DNA of 20,769 bases from Gammaproteobacteria bacterium. GTDB lineage: Bacteria; Pseudomonadota; Gammaproteobacteria; JAJDOJ01. Shown in pieces: positions 6,932 through 13,944 of this stretch. The translations under genes and the position numbers were made by a program. Numbering within the stretch: position 1 is the stretch's first letter; each line of letters opens with the position of its first letter. Location of the stretch: positions 1-20,769 of the forward strand of contig JALVEU010000363.1 of the NCBI GenBank assembly GCA_027030565.1, given 5' to 3'. The notes beneath the pieces were generated by a model that had not been told where the DNA came from, ran no database searches, and was given only the letters and a program-made list of their open reading frames with translations.

Positions 6932-7438
6932 GACGTCCGGGTGTTCGGCACGCATGCCCGACGGACGGAGCCTGGCGACCCGCCCCAGCACCACCGTGAG
7001 CAGGATCCACGCGGGCGCCGTGGAGACCAGCGGCAGCCAGTAGCTCCAGGAGCCGGGTGGGTGGCCGGCCACGCCCCGCACCCACAGCATGATGCTCATG
7101 TAGGGCAGGAGGAGCAGCGTCATCGTGAGCGCCTGCTGCAGCAGCGGGAAACTGCGCAGCTGGGCGTGCAGGCGCAGCATCAGGTAGGCGGTGACGGCGT
7201 AGCCCAGCGCGTGTTGGCCCAGCAGTGCGCCGGTGGCGGCATCCACCAACAGGCCGCTGGTCCAGGCCACAGCGACACCCACTCGGTGTGGCACCGCCAT
7301 GGTCCAGTAGAGCAGTGTGAGCAGGACCCAGGGCGGCCGCCAGACGTTCCAGCCCTCCGGGAGTGGGGTGAGCTCCAGGAACAGGGCGGCCGCCAGACTG
7401 CCGCCGATCCACAAGATCTGTGCGCTCCGTGAAGGCAC
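6929..7438 (-). CDS. mreD: Rod shape-determining membrane protein MreD
   Basis: This 169-residue protein is very hydrophobic, with about five membrane segments (for example GGSLAAALFLEL, then WVLLTLLYWTMAVP, then LLLPYMSIMLWV). MreD is an inner-membrane part of the elongasome and works with MreC, RodA and PBP2 in sidewall peptidoglycan synthesis. The GTG at 7438 lies 5 bases after the mreC stop and gives the length usual for the family (about 162). The frame stays open upstream, and a longer start at 7522 would overlap mreC by about 79 bases. No strong ribosome site is visible, so translation is probably coupled to mreC. It is the last gene of the operon and convergent with the GTPase gene. 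Confidence 0.88.
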   Translation of the reverse strand: MPSRSAQILWIGGSLAAALFLELTPLPEGWNVWRPPWVLLTLLYWTMAVPHRVGVAVAWTSGLLVDAATGALLGQHALGYAVTAYLMLRLHAQLRSFPLLQQALTMTLLLLPYMSIMLWVRGVAGHPPGSWSYWLPLVSTAPAWILLTVVLGRVARLRPSGMRAEHPDV

Positions 7439-7443
7439 GGAGG

Positions 7444-8331
7444 TCAGGAGGCGGGATCCCCGTCCGCCTTTCCCGGCACTGGAGACCGGGCCGGTGCCTG
7501 GTCCTGTGGTGAGCGCCACCACAGCAGCAGGACCTCGCGGCTGCGGTCCAGCCGCGCCAGCGGGCGGGCGGTGATCTCGGCGAAGGGCTCTCCCGGACGA
7601 TGTTCCACCGCGGTGACGACGCCCACCGGATAATCGGCGGGGAATCGTCCGCCCAACCCCGAGGTGGTCACCTGGTCGCCGACCCGCACGTCGGCACTGT
7701 TGGGGATGTAGAGCAGGTGTAACCGGTCGGGTCTGCCCGTGCCGGCTGCCACCGAGCGCAGACCGTTGCGCGGGATCTGTACGGGGACGGCGTGGCTGGG
7801 GTCGGAGACGAGGATCACGAGCGCCGTGTCCGGGGCCACCTCGATCACCTGGCCCATGACTCCGGCGTCGTCCAGGACCGGTTGTCCCTCGTAGACACCC
7901 TGGAGCGAACCGCGGTCGATGAGGACCACCTGCCGGTACGGGTCCAGATCCACTGCGATGAGCTCGGCGATCTCCACGCGCTGCGGCGCCAGACGCTGGG
8001 CCGCACCCACCAGGCGCCGCAAGCGAGCATTTTCGGCCTCCAGGGCTTCCAGCTTCTGCTGACGAAGCCGCAGTTCACGCAGGGTCCGGCGCAGACGACG
8101 GTTGTCCGCCAGCAGCCGTTCGCGCCCAGCCCAGTCCTCCCGCAGCCGGACAGCCATGCTCCCGGGCAGTCCGGCGAGGCGCTGGATGGGTTCCACCAGC
8201 AGGGCCAGACCGTCGCGAAGCGGAGCCACCAGGCTGGTGCGCTGATCCAAGGTCATGAGCAGCAGCGAGACCAATGACAGCACCACCACCCGTGTGGTGA
8301 TCCACGGGCCGAACGTGAACAGTGGTTTGAT
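7444..8331 (-). CDS. mreC: Rod shape-determining protein MreC (apparent AUC start)
   Basis: This is a 295-residue periplasmic elongasome protein anchored by one N-terminal membrane segment (VVVLSLVSLLLM). A coiled coil (about residues 70-110) and the two beta-barrel lobes follow, with DRGSLQGVYEGQPV and GLGGRFPADYPVGVV. It links MreB to the PBP2/RodA synthase. The N-terminus reads (I/M)KPLFTFGP, the family's usual MKPxFxxGP pattern, but the first codon is ATC, not ATG. AAGAGGT stands 4 bases upstream and an in-frame TAA at 8341-8343 rules out a longer start. The first standard start, GTG at 8289, would delete the conserved 14 residues and has no ribosome site. A single-base sequencing error is the main alternative. 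Confidence 0.93.
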   Translation of the reverse strand: MKPLFTFGPWITTRVVVLSLVSLLLMTLDQRTSLVAPLRDGLALLVEPIQRLAGLPGSMAVRLREDWAGRERLLADNRRLRRTLRELRLRQQKLEALEAENARLRRLVGAAQRLAPQRVEIAELIAVDLDPYRQVVLIDRGSLQGVYEGQPVLDDAGVMGQVIEVAPDTALVILVSDPSHAVPVQIPRNGLRSVAAGTGRPDRLHLLYIPNSADVRVGDQVTTSGLGGRFPADYPVGVVTAVEHRPGEPFAEITARPLARLDRSREVLLLWWRSPQDQAPARSPVPGKADGDPAS

Positions 8332-8335
8332 GGTG

Positions 8336-8342
8336 ACCTCTT
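8336..8342 (-). promoter_or_regulatory. Ribosome binding site of mreC that points to the ATC codon
   Basis: On the minus strand AAGAGGT lies 4 bases before the ATC at 8331-8329, the normal distance for initiation. It is 14 or more bases from the CTG codon four codons in, and about 46 bases from the GTG at 8289. It is the main evidence for the chosen mreC start. Confidence 0.6.
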
Positions 8343-8517
8343 ACAACGCAGCCGCAGGGAAACGCTGCAGCGGCCCGGGGCCGGATGCGCCGCCCATCTT
8401 AGCCGTCTGCCGCCGGTCCGGAAAGGTTCGCCGCGCCCAAGCGAGTACCGCCCAGCGGGGAAAGGCGGCGTTTCGCCGGGGAAAACCCTGAACAGGCCGC
8501 AGCGCCTCGCTCCCTTC

Positions 8518-9561
8518 TCACTCGGCGCGCAGCAGGTGTTGGGCCTTTTGGTCCAACATCTCCAGGACCCGGCCGCCTCCGCGGGCCACGGAGGTGAGCG
8601 GGTCTTCGGCGATCACCACGGGGATGCCCGTCTCCTCCATGATCAGTCGGTCGATGTCGCGCAGCAATGCGCCCCCGCCGGTGAGCACGATGCCGCGCTC
8701 GGCCACGTCCGCGCCCAGCTCTGGAGGGGTGGCCTCCAGGGCGGTCTTCACCGCGCTCACGATCCCGTAAAGGGGCTCCTGCAGGGCCTCCAGGATCTCG
8801 TTGCTGTTCAGCGTGAAGCTGCGTGGGACGCCCTCGGAGAGATTGCGGCCCTTGACCTCCATCTCCAGCACTTCCTTGCCCGGATAGGCGGCCCCGATGG
8901 TGTGCTTGATCCGCTCGGCGGTGGCTTCGCCGATGAGTACACCGTAGTTACGGCGCACATAGTTGATGATCGCCTCGTCGAACTTGTCGCCGCCGATCCG
9001 CACCGAGGCCGAGTACACGATCCCCGAGAGCGAGAGCACGGCCACCTCCGAGGTCCCTCCGCCGATGTCCAGGATCATGGAGCCGTGCGGCTCGTCGATG
9101 GGCAGGCCCGCGCCGATGGCGGCGGCGATGGGTTCCTCGATGAGATACACGCGCCGGGCCCCAGCGCCGAGGGCCGACTCACGGATCGCGCGCCGCTCCA
9201 CCTGCGTGGCCCCGCAGGGCACGCAGATGAGCACCCGCGGACTGGGCCGCAGCAGCTTGGTCTGATGGACCTTGCGGATGAAGTACTGGAGCATCTTCTC
9301 GGTGGTGGTGAAGTCGGCGATCACGCCATCCTTCATGGGCCGGATGGCCGTGATGTTCTCCGGCGTGCGCCCGAGCATCATCTTGGCCGCCGTGCCCACC
9401 GCCTCGATGGACTTGGGCCCGCCGGAGCGGTCCTGACGGATGGCCACCACGGAGGGTTCGTTGAGCACGATCCCCTTGCCGCGCACGTTGATCAACGTGT
9501 TGGCGGTGCCGAGATCGATGGAGAGATCGTTGGAGAAAAGTCCGGACAGGCGACTGAACAT
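8518..9561 (-). CDS. mreB: Rod shape-determining actin homologue MreB
   Basis: This 347-residue protein has the full actin-like ATPase fold. Phosphate-1 loop: DLGTANT (16-22). Also present are VPCGATQVERRA, EEPIAAAIGAG, LDIGGGTSEVAV (phosphate-2) and the adenosine loop LTGGGALLRD. The N-terminal amphipathic stretch MFSRLSGLFS is the usual membrane-binding helix of gram-negative MreB. It polymerises under the inner membrane and directs elongasome movement. Length matches the family (347 in E. coli). The ATG at 9561 has no clear ribosome site; the bases before it are TTTTTCCTCA. It is first in the mreB-mreC-mreD order, with an unusually long 186-base gap before mreC that may hold an internal promoter or processing site. 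Confidence 0.98.
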   Translation of the reverse strand: MFSRLSGLFSNDLSIDLGTANTLINVRGKGIVLNEPSVVAIRQDRSGGPKSIEAVGTAAKMMLGRTPENITAIRPMKDGVIADFTTTEKMLQYFIRKVHQTKLLRPSPRVLICVPCGATQVERRAIRESALGAGARRVYLIEEPIAAAIGAGLPIDEPHGSMILDIGGGTSEVAVLSLSGIVYSASVRIGGDKFDEAIINYVRRNYGVLIGEATAERIKHTIGAAYPGKEVLEMEVKGRNLSEGVPRSFTLNSNEILEALQEPLYGIVSAVKTALEATPPELGADVAERGIVLTGGGALLRDIDRLIMEETGIPVVIAEDPLTSVARGGGRVLEMLDQKAQHLLRAE

Positions 9562-9600
9562 TGAGGAAAAACGACCCTGTCGGTGCAGCCGAAATCGGGT

Positions 9601-9629
9601 ACTGTATCAGTGGGTATGCCCTTGGGCAA
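9601..9629 (-). promoter_or_regulatory. Putative sigma70 promoter of mreB
   Basis: Read on the minus strand: TTGCCC (-35), a 17-base spacer, then TACAGT (-10). Each hexamer matches consensus at 4 of 6 positions with ideal spacing. Transcription would start near 9594, giving a leader of about 33 bases. It overlaps a weaker plus-strand candidate for gatC in the same 179-base divergent region. Confidence 0.5.
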
Positions 9630-9650
9630 GGCGGCTCGATGTGCTAGTGT
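9622..9650 (+). promoter_or_regulatory. Weak putative promoter of gatCAB
   Basis: TTGGGC, a 17-base spacer and TAGTGT match consensus at 3 of 6 positions each. Location upstream of gatC is right, but the match is poor. It shares bases with the mreB -35 element, so the two may interfere. Confidence 0.25.
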
Positions 9651-9740
9651 TTCGCGCCCCCGGCGGTGCTTCGTGGCCCGCCTCCCGAGGCAATGTCCGC
9701 ACGCGTCCGGGCGCCGCGTCCTGGCTGGGAGACACCCATC

Positions 9741-10028
9741 ATGAGCCTTTCCGAGCAGCAGGTACGAGTGATCGCTGAACTGGCACGCCTCACCGTTCCC
9801 CGTGAGGCACAGCAGGATCTGGTGCAAGAACTCTCGGCCATCCTGGACTTCGTCGAGCAGATGAACGCCGTGGACACAGAAGGGGTGGTGCCCATGGCCC
9901 ATCCGCTGGATGTGCCGCAGCGGTTGCGCCCCGACGTGGTCACCGAGCACGTCGACCGGGAGAAGTATCAGGCCCTGGCCCCGGCCGTCGCAAACGGGCT
10001 GTATCTAGTCCCCAAGGTCATCGAATAG
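9741..10028 (+). CDS. gatC: Asp/Glu-tRNA amidotransferase subunit C
   Basis: This is a 95-residue small subunit that wraps between GatA and GatB and stabilises the complex. It shows the family pattern: a helical start with ARLTVPREAQ, then LSAILDFVEQMNAVDTEGVVPMAHP, and VANGLYLVPKVIE at the end. The ATG at 9741 follows GGGAG (9727-9731) with a 9-base spacer; the frame is open further upstream, but the extra sequence is not GatC-like. GatCAB converts misacylated Glu-tRNA(Gln), and in many bacteria Asp-tRNA(Asn), to the correct amidated form. Its presence implies that the cell makes at least one of these tRNAs indirectly. First gene of gatCAB, divergent from mreB. Confidence 0.95.
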   Translation: MSLSEQQVRVIAELARLTVPREAQQDLVQELSAILDFVEQMNAVDTEGVVPMAHPLDVPQRLRPDVVTEHVDREKYQALAPAVANGLYLVPKVIE

Positions 10029-10061
10029 GCGGCTTTCAAGTCCGCTGCGGAGAGCCTGGCA

Positions 10062-11537
10062 TTGAGCGCAGCCAACGCACCCTTGCACCGGCGCAGCATC
10101 GCTGAGCTTCGTGAAGCCCTGGCAGAGGGTCGGGTGTCCGCCGTGGAGCTGGTGGAACACTTTCTCGACCGCATCCAGCGTCTGGATCGGCGGCTCAACG
10201 CCCTGATCACCGTCACTGGCGAGCAGGCACTGACCCAGGCCCGCGAGGCCGACGCACGCCGGGCGCGGGGTCAGGCCCGCCCCCTGGAGGGGATTCCCAT
10301 CCTGCACAAGGACATCTTCTGCACCGAGGGTGTACGCACGTCCTGCGGCTCCCGAATGCTGGACAATTTCGTCGCCCCGTACGATGCGGCAGTGGTGTCG
10401 CGGCTGCGCGAGGCCGGCGCCATCATGCTCGGCAAGACCAACATGGACGAGTTCGCCATGGGCTCATCCAACGAGACCAGTTGGTATGGCCCGGTGCGCA
10501 ATCCATGGGATCTGGAGCGCGTCCCCGGGGGATCCTCGGGAGGCTCGGCGGCCGCCGTGGCCGCCCGTCTGGCACCTGCGGCCACCGGGACGGACACCGG
10601 CGGTTCCATTCGCCAGCCGGCCGCGCTGTGTGGCGTCACCGGTATCAAGCCCACCTACGGCCGGGTCTCGCGCTGGGGCATGATCGCTTTCGCCTCGAGC
10701 CTGGACCAGGCGGGGCCGATGGCACCCAGCGCTCAGGACTGTGCGCTGCTCCTTCAGGCCATGGCCGGTTTCGACGAGCGCGATTCCACCGCCATGGATG
10801 AGCCGGTGCCGGACTACGCCGCGGCCTTGGAGAGACCGCCAGACCGCCTGCGCATCGGGTTGCCGAGGGAGTGGTTCGGCGATGGCCTGGATGCTGGCGT
10901 GGCGCAGGTGGTGGAGGCGGCCCTGGGCGTGTTGACAGAGCTGGGGGCCGAGCTGCGCGAGGTCTCTCTCCCCAGCCTGAAGCTCTCGGTCCCAGCCTAC
11001 TACGTGGTGGCGCCGGCGGAAGCCTCGTCGAATCTGGCCCGTTACGACGGGGTACGCTTCGGCTATCGTTGCCGGGAGCCCAGGGATCTCCACGATCTGT
11101 ACGTTCGGACCCGCAGCGAGGGCTTCGGGGCCGAGGTCAAGCGGCGCATCCTCATCGGCACCTATGCCCTGTCGGCCGGCTATTACGAGGCCTATTACCG
11201 CAAAGCGCAACAGATCCGGCGGCTGATCCGAGAGGACTTCCTGCGGGTCTTCGCAGAGGTGGACCTGCTCGCCGGACCCACCTCTCCCACCCCGGCCTTC
11301 CGCCTCGGTGAGCGAACCCGGGACCCGGTGGCCATGTATCTCTCCGACGTCAATACCATCGCGGTCAACCTGGCGGGCCTGCCCGGCATGTCCGTACCCG
11401 CCGGCTTCTCACAGGAGCTGCCCGTGGGTCTGCAGCTGGTGGGACGGGACTTCGACGAGGGACGCTTGCTGGCGGTGGCCCACCGGTTCCAGCAGGCCAC
11501 GGACTGGCACCGGCGCACACCGTCCCACTTCGACTGA
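10062..11537 (+). CDS. gatA: Asp/Glu-tRNA amidotransferase subunit A (amidase)
   Basis: This is a 491-residue amidase-signature enzyme that releases ammonia from glutamine for the GatB reaction. The Ser-cisSer-Lys triad is visible: Lys83 in LHKDIF, Ser158 in PGGSSGGSAA, and Ser182 in TGGSIRQPA. GSSNETSWYGPVRNPWD and GIKPTYGRVSRWG are typical GatA rather than other amidases. The start is TTG at 10062, supported by GGAGAG (10049-10054) at a 7-base spacer and by the expected length (about 485). It lies 33 bases after gatC and 12 bases before gatB in one operon. Confidence 0.97.
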   Translation: MSAANAPLHRRSIAELREALAEGRVSAVELVEHFLDRIQRLDRRLNALITVTGEQALTQAREADARRARGQARPLEGIPILHKDIFCTEGVRTSCGSRMLDNFVAPYDAAVVSRLREAGAIMLGKTNMDEFAMGSSNETSWYGPVRNPWDLERVPGGSSGGSAAAVAARLAPAATGTDTGGSIRQPAALCGVTGIKPTYGRVSRWGMIAFASSLDQAGPMAPSAQDCALLLQAMAGFDERDSTAMDEPVPDYAAALERPPDRLRIGLPREWFGDGLDAGVAQVVEAALGVLTELGAELREVSLPSLKLSVPAYYVVAPAEASSNLARYDGVRFGYRCREPRDLHDLYVRTRSEGFGAEVKRRILIGTYALSAGYYEAYYRKAQQIRRLIREDFLRVFAEVDLLAGPTSPTPAFRLGERTRDPVAMYLSDVNTIAVNLAGLPGMSVPAGFSQELPVGLQLVGRDFDEGRLLAVAHRFQQATDWHRRTPSHFD

Positions 11538-11549
11538 GGAGGCGCGCGC

Positions 11550-12983
11550 ATGCAGTGGGAACCGGTCATCGGGCTCGAGATCCATGCCCAGCTCTCCACC
11601 CGCTCGAAGATCTTCTCCGGGGCGCCCACCGCCTATGGGGCCGAGCCCAACACCCAGGCCTGCCTCATCGATCTCGGTTTTCCGGGGGTGTTGCCGGTGC
11701 TCAACGAAGAGGCCGTGCGTTTGGCGGTGCGCTTTGGCCTGGCCATCGGCGCCACGGTGTCCCGGCGCTCCATCTTTGCGCGCAAGAACTACTTCTATCC
11801 GGACCTGCCCAAGGGCTACCAGATCAGCCAATACGAGGAGCCCGTGGTGGTGGGGGGGGCGCTGGAGATCCACCCCGAGGGCGGTGCGAGCAAGCGCGTG
11901 GGGATCACGCGTGCCCACCTGGAAGAGGACGCCGGCAAGTCCCTCCACGAGGATTTCCAGGGGATGACGGGCATCGATCTCAACCGGGCCGGGACGCCCT
12001 TGCTGGAGATCGTCTCCGAACCGGACCTGCGCTCGGCGCGCGAGGCCGTGGCCTACATGAAGGCCCTGCACGTACTGGTGCGCTACCTGCGGATCTGTGA
12101 CGGCAACATGCAGGAGGGTTCGTTTCGCTGCGACGCCAACGTCTCGGTGCGTCCCCTGGGCGAGGCGCGTTTCGGCACGCGCACCGAGATCAAGAATCTC
12201 AACTCCTTCCGCTTCGTGGAGCGGGCCGTTCAGTTCGAGATCGAGCGCCAGATCGAGGTGCTGGAATCCGGGGGGGAAGTGGTCCAGGAGACGCGGCTCT
12301 ATGACCCGGACCGGGACGAGACGCGACCCATGCGCACCAAGGAGGAGGCCAACGACTACCGATACTTTCCGGATCCAGACCTCCTCCCGCTGGTGATCCC
12401 GGAGGCCATGGTCGAGTCGGAGCGCGCGTCCCTGCCCGAACTGCCCGAAGCCCGTAAGGCGCGTTTCGTGGGCGAGTACGGACTCAAGGAGGCCGATGCC
12501 ATGCAGCTTGCCTTCGATCGCGACACGGCCGACTACTTCGAGGCCGTCGCGGCCACTTGCGGCGATGCACGCCTGGCGGCCAACTGGGTGAACGGGGAAC
12601 TGGCGGCCGGACTGAACCGGGAGGGCTTGGACATTGCCTGCAGTCCCGTCTCGCCGGAACGGCTCGGCGGTCTGCTCCGGCGCGTTGCCGACGGCACCAT
12701 CTCCGGCAAGATCGCCAAGCAGGTCTTCGAGCGGATGTGGACCGACGGTGAGGAGGCCGATGCCATCATCGAGCGCGAGGGCTTGCGCCAGATCACCGAC
12801 ACCGGCGCACTGGAGGCCCTCGTGGAATCAGTCATCGCCGCCAATCCCAAGCAGGTGGAGCAGTATCGGGCCGGCAAGACCAAGCTCCTCGGTTTCTTCG
12901 TGGGACAGGTGATGAAGGCCACCCAGGGCAAGGCCGATCCGGGCCTGGTGAACCGGCTTCTCAAGGAGCGCCTCGAGGCATGA
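11550..12983 (+). CDS. gatB: Asp/Glu-tRNA amidotransferase subunit B
   Basis: This is a 477-residue subunit that binds and activates the misacylated tRNA (kinase step) and amidates it with ammonia channelled from GatA. Diagnostic segments include WEPVIGLEIHAQLST, KNYFYPDLPKGYQISQYE, RCDANVSVRP, RTEIKNLNSFRFVERA and ANDYRYFPDPDLLPL. The helical C-terminal part is the YqeY-like tRNA-binding tail. GAGGAGG at 11536-11542 overlaps the gatA stop and lies 7 bases before the ATG. Length is standard. The stop overlaps the next gene by ATGA. Confidence 0.98.
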   Translation: MQWEPVIGLEIHAQLSTRSKIFSGAPTAYGAEPNTQACLIDLGFPGVLPVLNEEAVRLAVRFGLAIGATVSRRSIFARKNYFYPDLPKGYQISQYEEPVVVGGALEIHPEGGASKRVGITRAHLEEDAGKSLHEDFQGMTGIDLNRAGTPLLEIVSEPDLRSAREAVAYMKALHVLVRYLRICDGNMQEGSFRCDANVSVRPLGEARFGTRTEIKNLNSFRFVERAVQFEIERQIEVLESGGEVVQETRLYDPDRDETRPMRTKEEANDYRYFPDPDLLPLVIPEAMVESERASLPELPEARKARFVGEYGLKEADAMQLAFDRDTADYFEAVAATCGDARLAANWVNGELAAGLNREGLDIACSPVSPERLGGLLRRVADGTISGKIAKQVFERMWTDGEEADAIIEREGLRQITDTGALEALVESVIAANPKQVEQYRAGKTKLLGFFVGQVMKATQGKADPGLVNRLLKERLEA

Positions 12984-13567
12984 ACTGCCTGGTCGTCTAC
13001 GCGCATCCCAACCCCGAGAGCTTCAACCACGCCATCCTGGAGACCCTGACCGGCGCGTTGCGCGCACAGGGGCACGAGGTCCGGATCCGGGATCTCTACA
13101 CAGCGCCCTTCGACCCGGTGTTGCGTGCGGCCGATCTGCGTGCCGCGGCTGCAGGGCGGCCGCTGCCCGAGGACGTGCGTCGCGAGCAAGAGGCAGTGGC
13201 CTGGGCCGAGTTGCTCGCGTTCATCTACCCTTTGTGGTGGTTCGATCGGCCCGCGGTGCTGAAAGGCTGGTTCGACCGGGTGTTCACCAATGGCTTTGCA
13301 TTTCGTTTTGACGAGCGGGGGATCCAAGGTCTGCTGCAGGGCAAGCGCGCGTTCGTATTGGTGACCGCCGGGGGGCGGGAGGCCGACTTCGAGGCCATCG
13401 GCGCCCGGGAGCATCTGCTCCATCCGACCACCGAGGGCACCTTGCGCTTCTGCGGCATCGAGGCCGTGACCGACCTGGTCTTCTACGGTGTGCCGCTGGC
13501 CGACGATGCCGAGCGCGCTGCCATGCTCGAGCGCGTGGAGGCGCTGGCCCGCTCACTCTCGCCCTGA
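12980..13567 (+). CDS. Flavodoxin-like NAD(P)H oxidoreductase (quinone reductase / KefF-type)
   Basis: This 195-residue protein has the NQO1/KefF/MdaB-type fold. The phosphate-binding region of the flavin site is AHPNPESFNHAI (8-19), the conserved block YPLWWFDRPAVLKGWFDRVF lies at 83-102, and VTAGG at 128-132. Family members carry FMN or FAD and reduce quinones by two electrons, or act as ancillary subunits of potassium efflux systems. No kefC gene is nearby, so a soluble quinone reductase is more likely. Its ATG overlaps the gatB stop (ATGA), so it is probably co-translated with gatCAB. The functional reason for that pairing is not obvious. Confidence 0.88.
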   Translation: MNCLVVYAHPNPESFNHAILETLTGALRAQGHEVRIRDLYTAPFDPVLRAADLRAAAAGRPLPEDVRREQEAVAWAELLAFIYPLWWFDRPAVLKGWFDRVFTNGFAFRFDERGIQGLLQGKRAFVLVTAGGREADFEAIGAREHLLHPTTEGTLRFCGIEAVTDLVFYGVPLADDAERAAMLERVEALARSLSP

Positions 13568-13647
13568 GGGGCTTCGGTCTCGATCCCTTCTGGATGTGGA
13601 TCCCGTGTAGGGAGTGTTACGGCTCGGATCAGCGAGATCAGTGGGTT

Positions 13648-13660
13648 ATGTGCCGCACAT
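13648..13660. promoter_or_regulatory. Second copy of the 13-bp palindrome ATGTGCCGCACAT
   Basis: This is identical to 2389-2401. Its centre lies about 58 bases upstream of the start point predicted from the promoter at 13678-13705, a normal place for an activator site. It lies at the left end of an AT-rich island. The binding protein is unknown; the motif does not fit the CRP/FNR pattern. Confidence 0.4.
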
Positions 13661-13669
13661 GATGTGATC

Positions 13670-13688
13670 GATAATGGTTCTCATATGG
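13670..13688. promoter_or_regulatory. Fur-box-like operator overlapping a promoter -35
   Basis: GATAATGGTTCTCATATGG matches the 19-bp Fur consensus at 12 positions, including GATAATG and TCAT. It covers the -35 hexamer at 13678-13683, where bound Fur would block RNA polymerase. AT-rich sequence is rare in this GC-rich window, which makes chance less likely. Iron control is inference from this match. Confidence 0.4.
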
Positions 13689-13705
13689 AGTTTTCCGAAT
13701 ATAAT
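13678..13705 (+). promoter_or_regulatory. Strong sigma70-like promoter of the 36-residue membrane protein
   Basis: TTCTCA (13678-13683, 4 of 6), a 16-base spacer, and TATAAT (13700-13705, 6 of 6). Transcription would begin near 13712, with a leader of about 70 bases before the ATG at 13783. It lies in the clearest AT-rich patch of the window and is the best plus-strand promoter I found. Confidence 0.6.
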
Positions 13706-13782
13706 AATGCATCGATACTGGGTAGGATGCGGTCGTCCGATCCGGCTGTGTATAGGGAAAGCTTTCAGAGAGGGACCAGAGG

Positions 13783-13893
13783 ATGAAGGGTGGACCGTGT
13801 TGCAAATACCGTGGCCCGCTGATCGGGGCCATTCTCGCCAGTGCAGTGGTGCTGGCCATCAATGCCTGGGTGGTGACCCGGTTGGCGGGCTGA
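13783..13893 (+). CDS. Small single-pass membrane protein (36 residues)
   Basis: This short gene reads MKGGPCCKYRGPLIGA, then ILASAVVLAINAWVVTRLAG. A Cys-Cys pair and a short basic N-terminus precede one hydrophobic helix of about 21 residues, with Arg near the end. The ATG is preceded by AGAGAGGGA (about 13767-13774) with a spacer of 8 bases. A perfect -10 promoter and a Fur-like box lie upstream, and a hairpin lies just downstream, so it looks like a complete single-gene unit. Size and shape recall small membrane subunits or regulators such as CydX-type peptides, but I recognise no family. A 79-residue frame overlapping at 13674-13913 has no ribosome site or membrane segment and is rejected. 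Confidence 0.6.
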   Translation: MKGGPCCKYRGPLIGAILASAVVLAINAWVVTRLAG

Positions 13894-13899
13894 GCCAGC

Positions 13900-13921
13900 C
13901 GCCCCCCTTGTGAGCGGGGCG
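13900..13921. terminator. Hairpin between convergent small gene and prmC
   Basis: A 6-bp stem, CGCCCC (13900-13905) with GGGGCG (13916-13921), closes a 10-base loop 6 bases after the small gene's stop. The palindrome GCGCCGGCGC (13921-13930) follows. There is no T-run, so termination is plausible but not certain. Confidence 0.4.
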
Positions 13922-13944
13922 CGCCGGCGCAGCCAGTCCGCTAT

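Noticed and set aside
7444..8289. mreC starting at the GTG at 8289
   Set aside because: This deletes the conserved KPLFTFGP segment and has no ribosome site; the ATC at 8331 has both.
13674..13913. 79-codon plus-strand frame overlapping the small membrane gene
   Set aside because: It starts inside the promoter elements, has no ribosome site and no membrane segment; the 36-codon frame fits the signals better.
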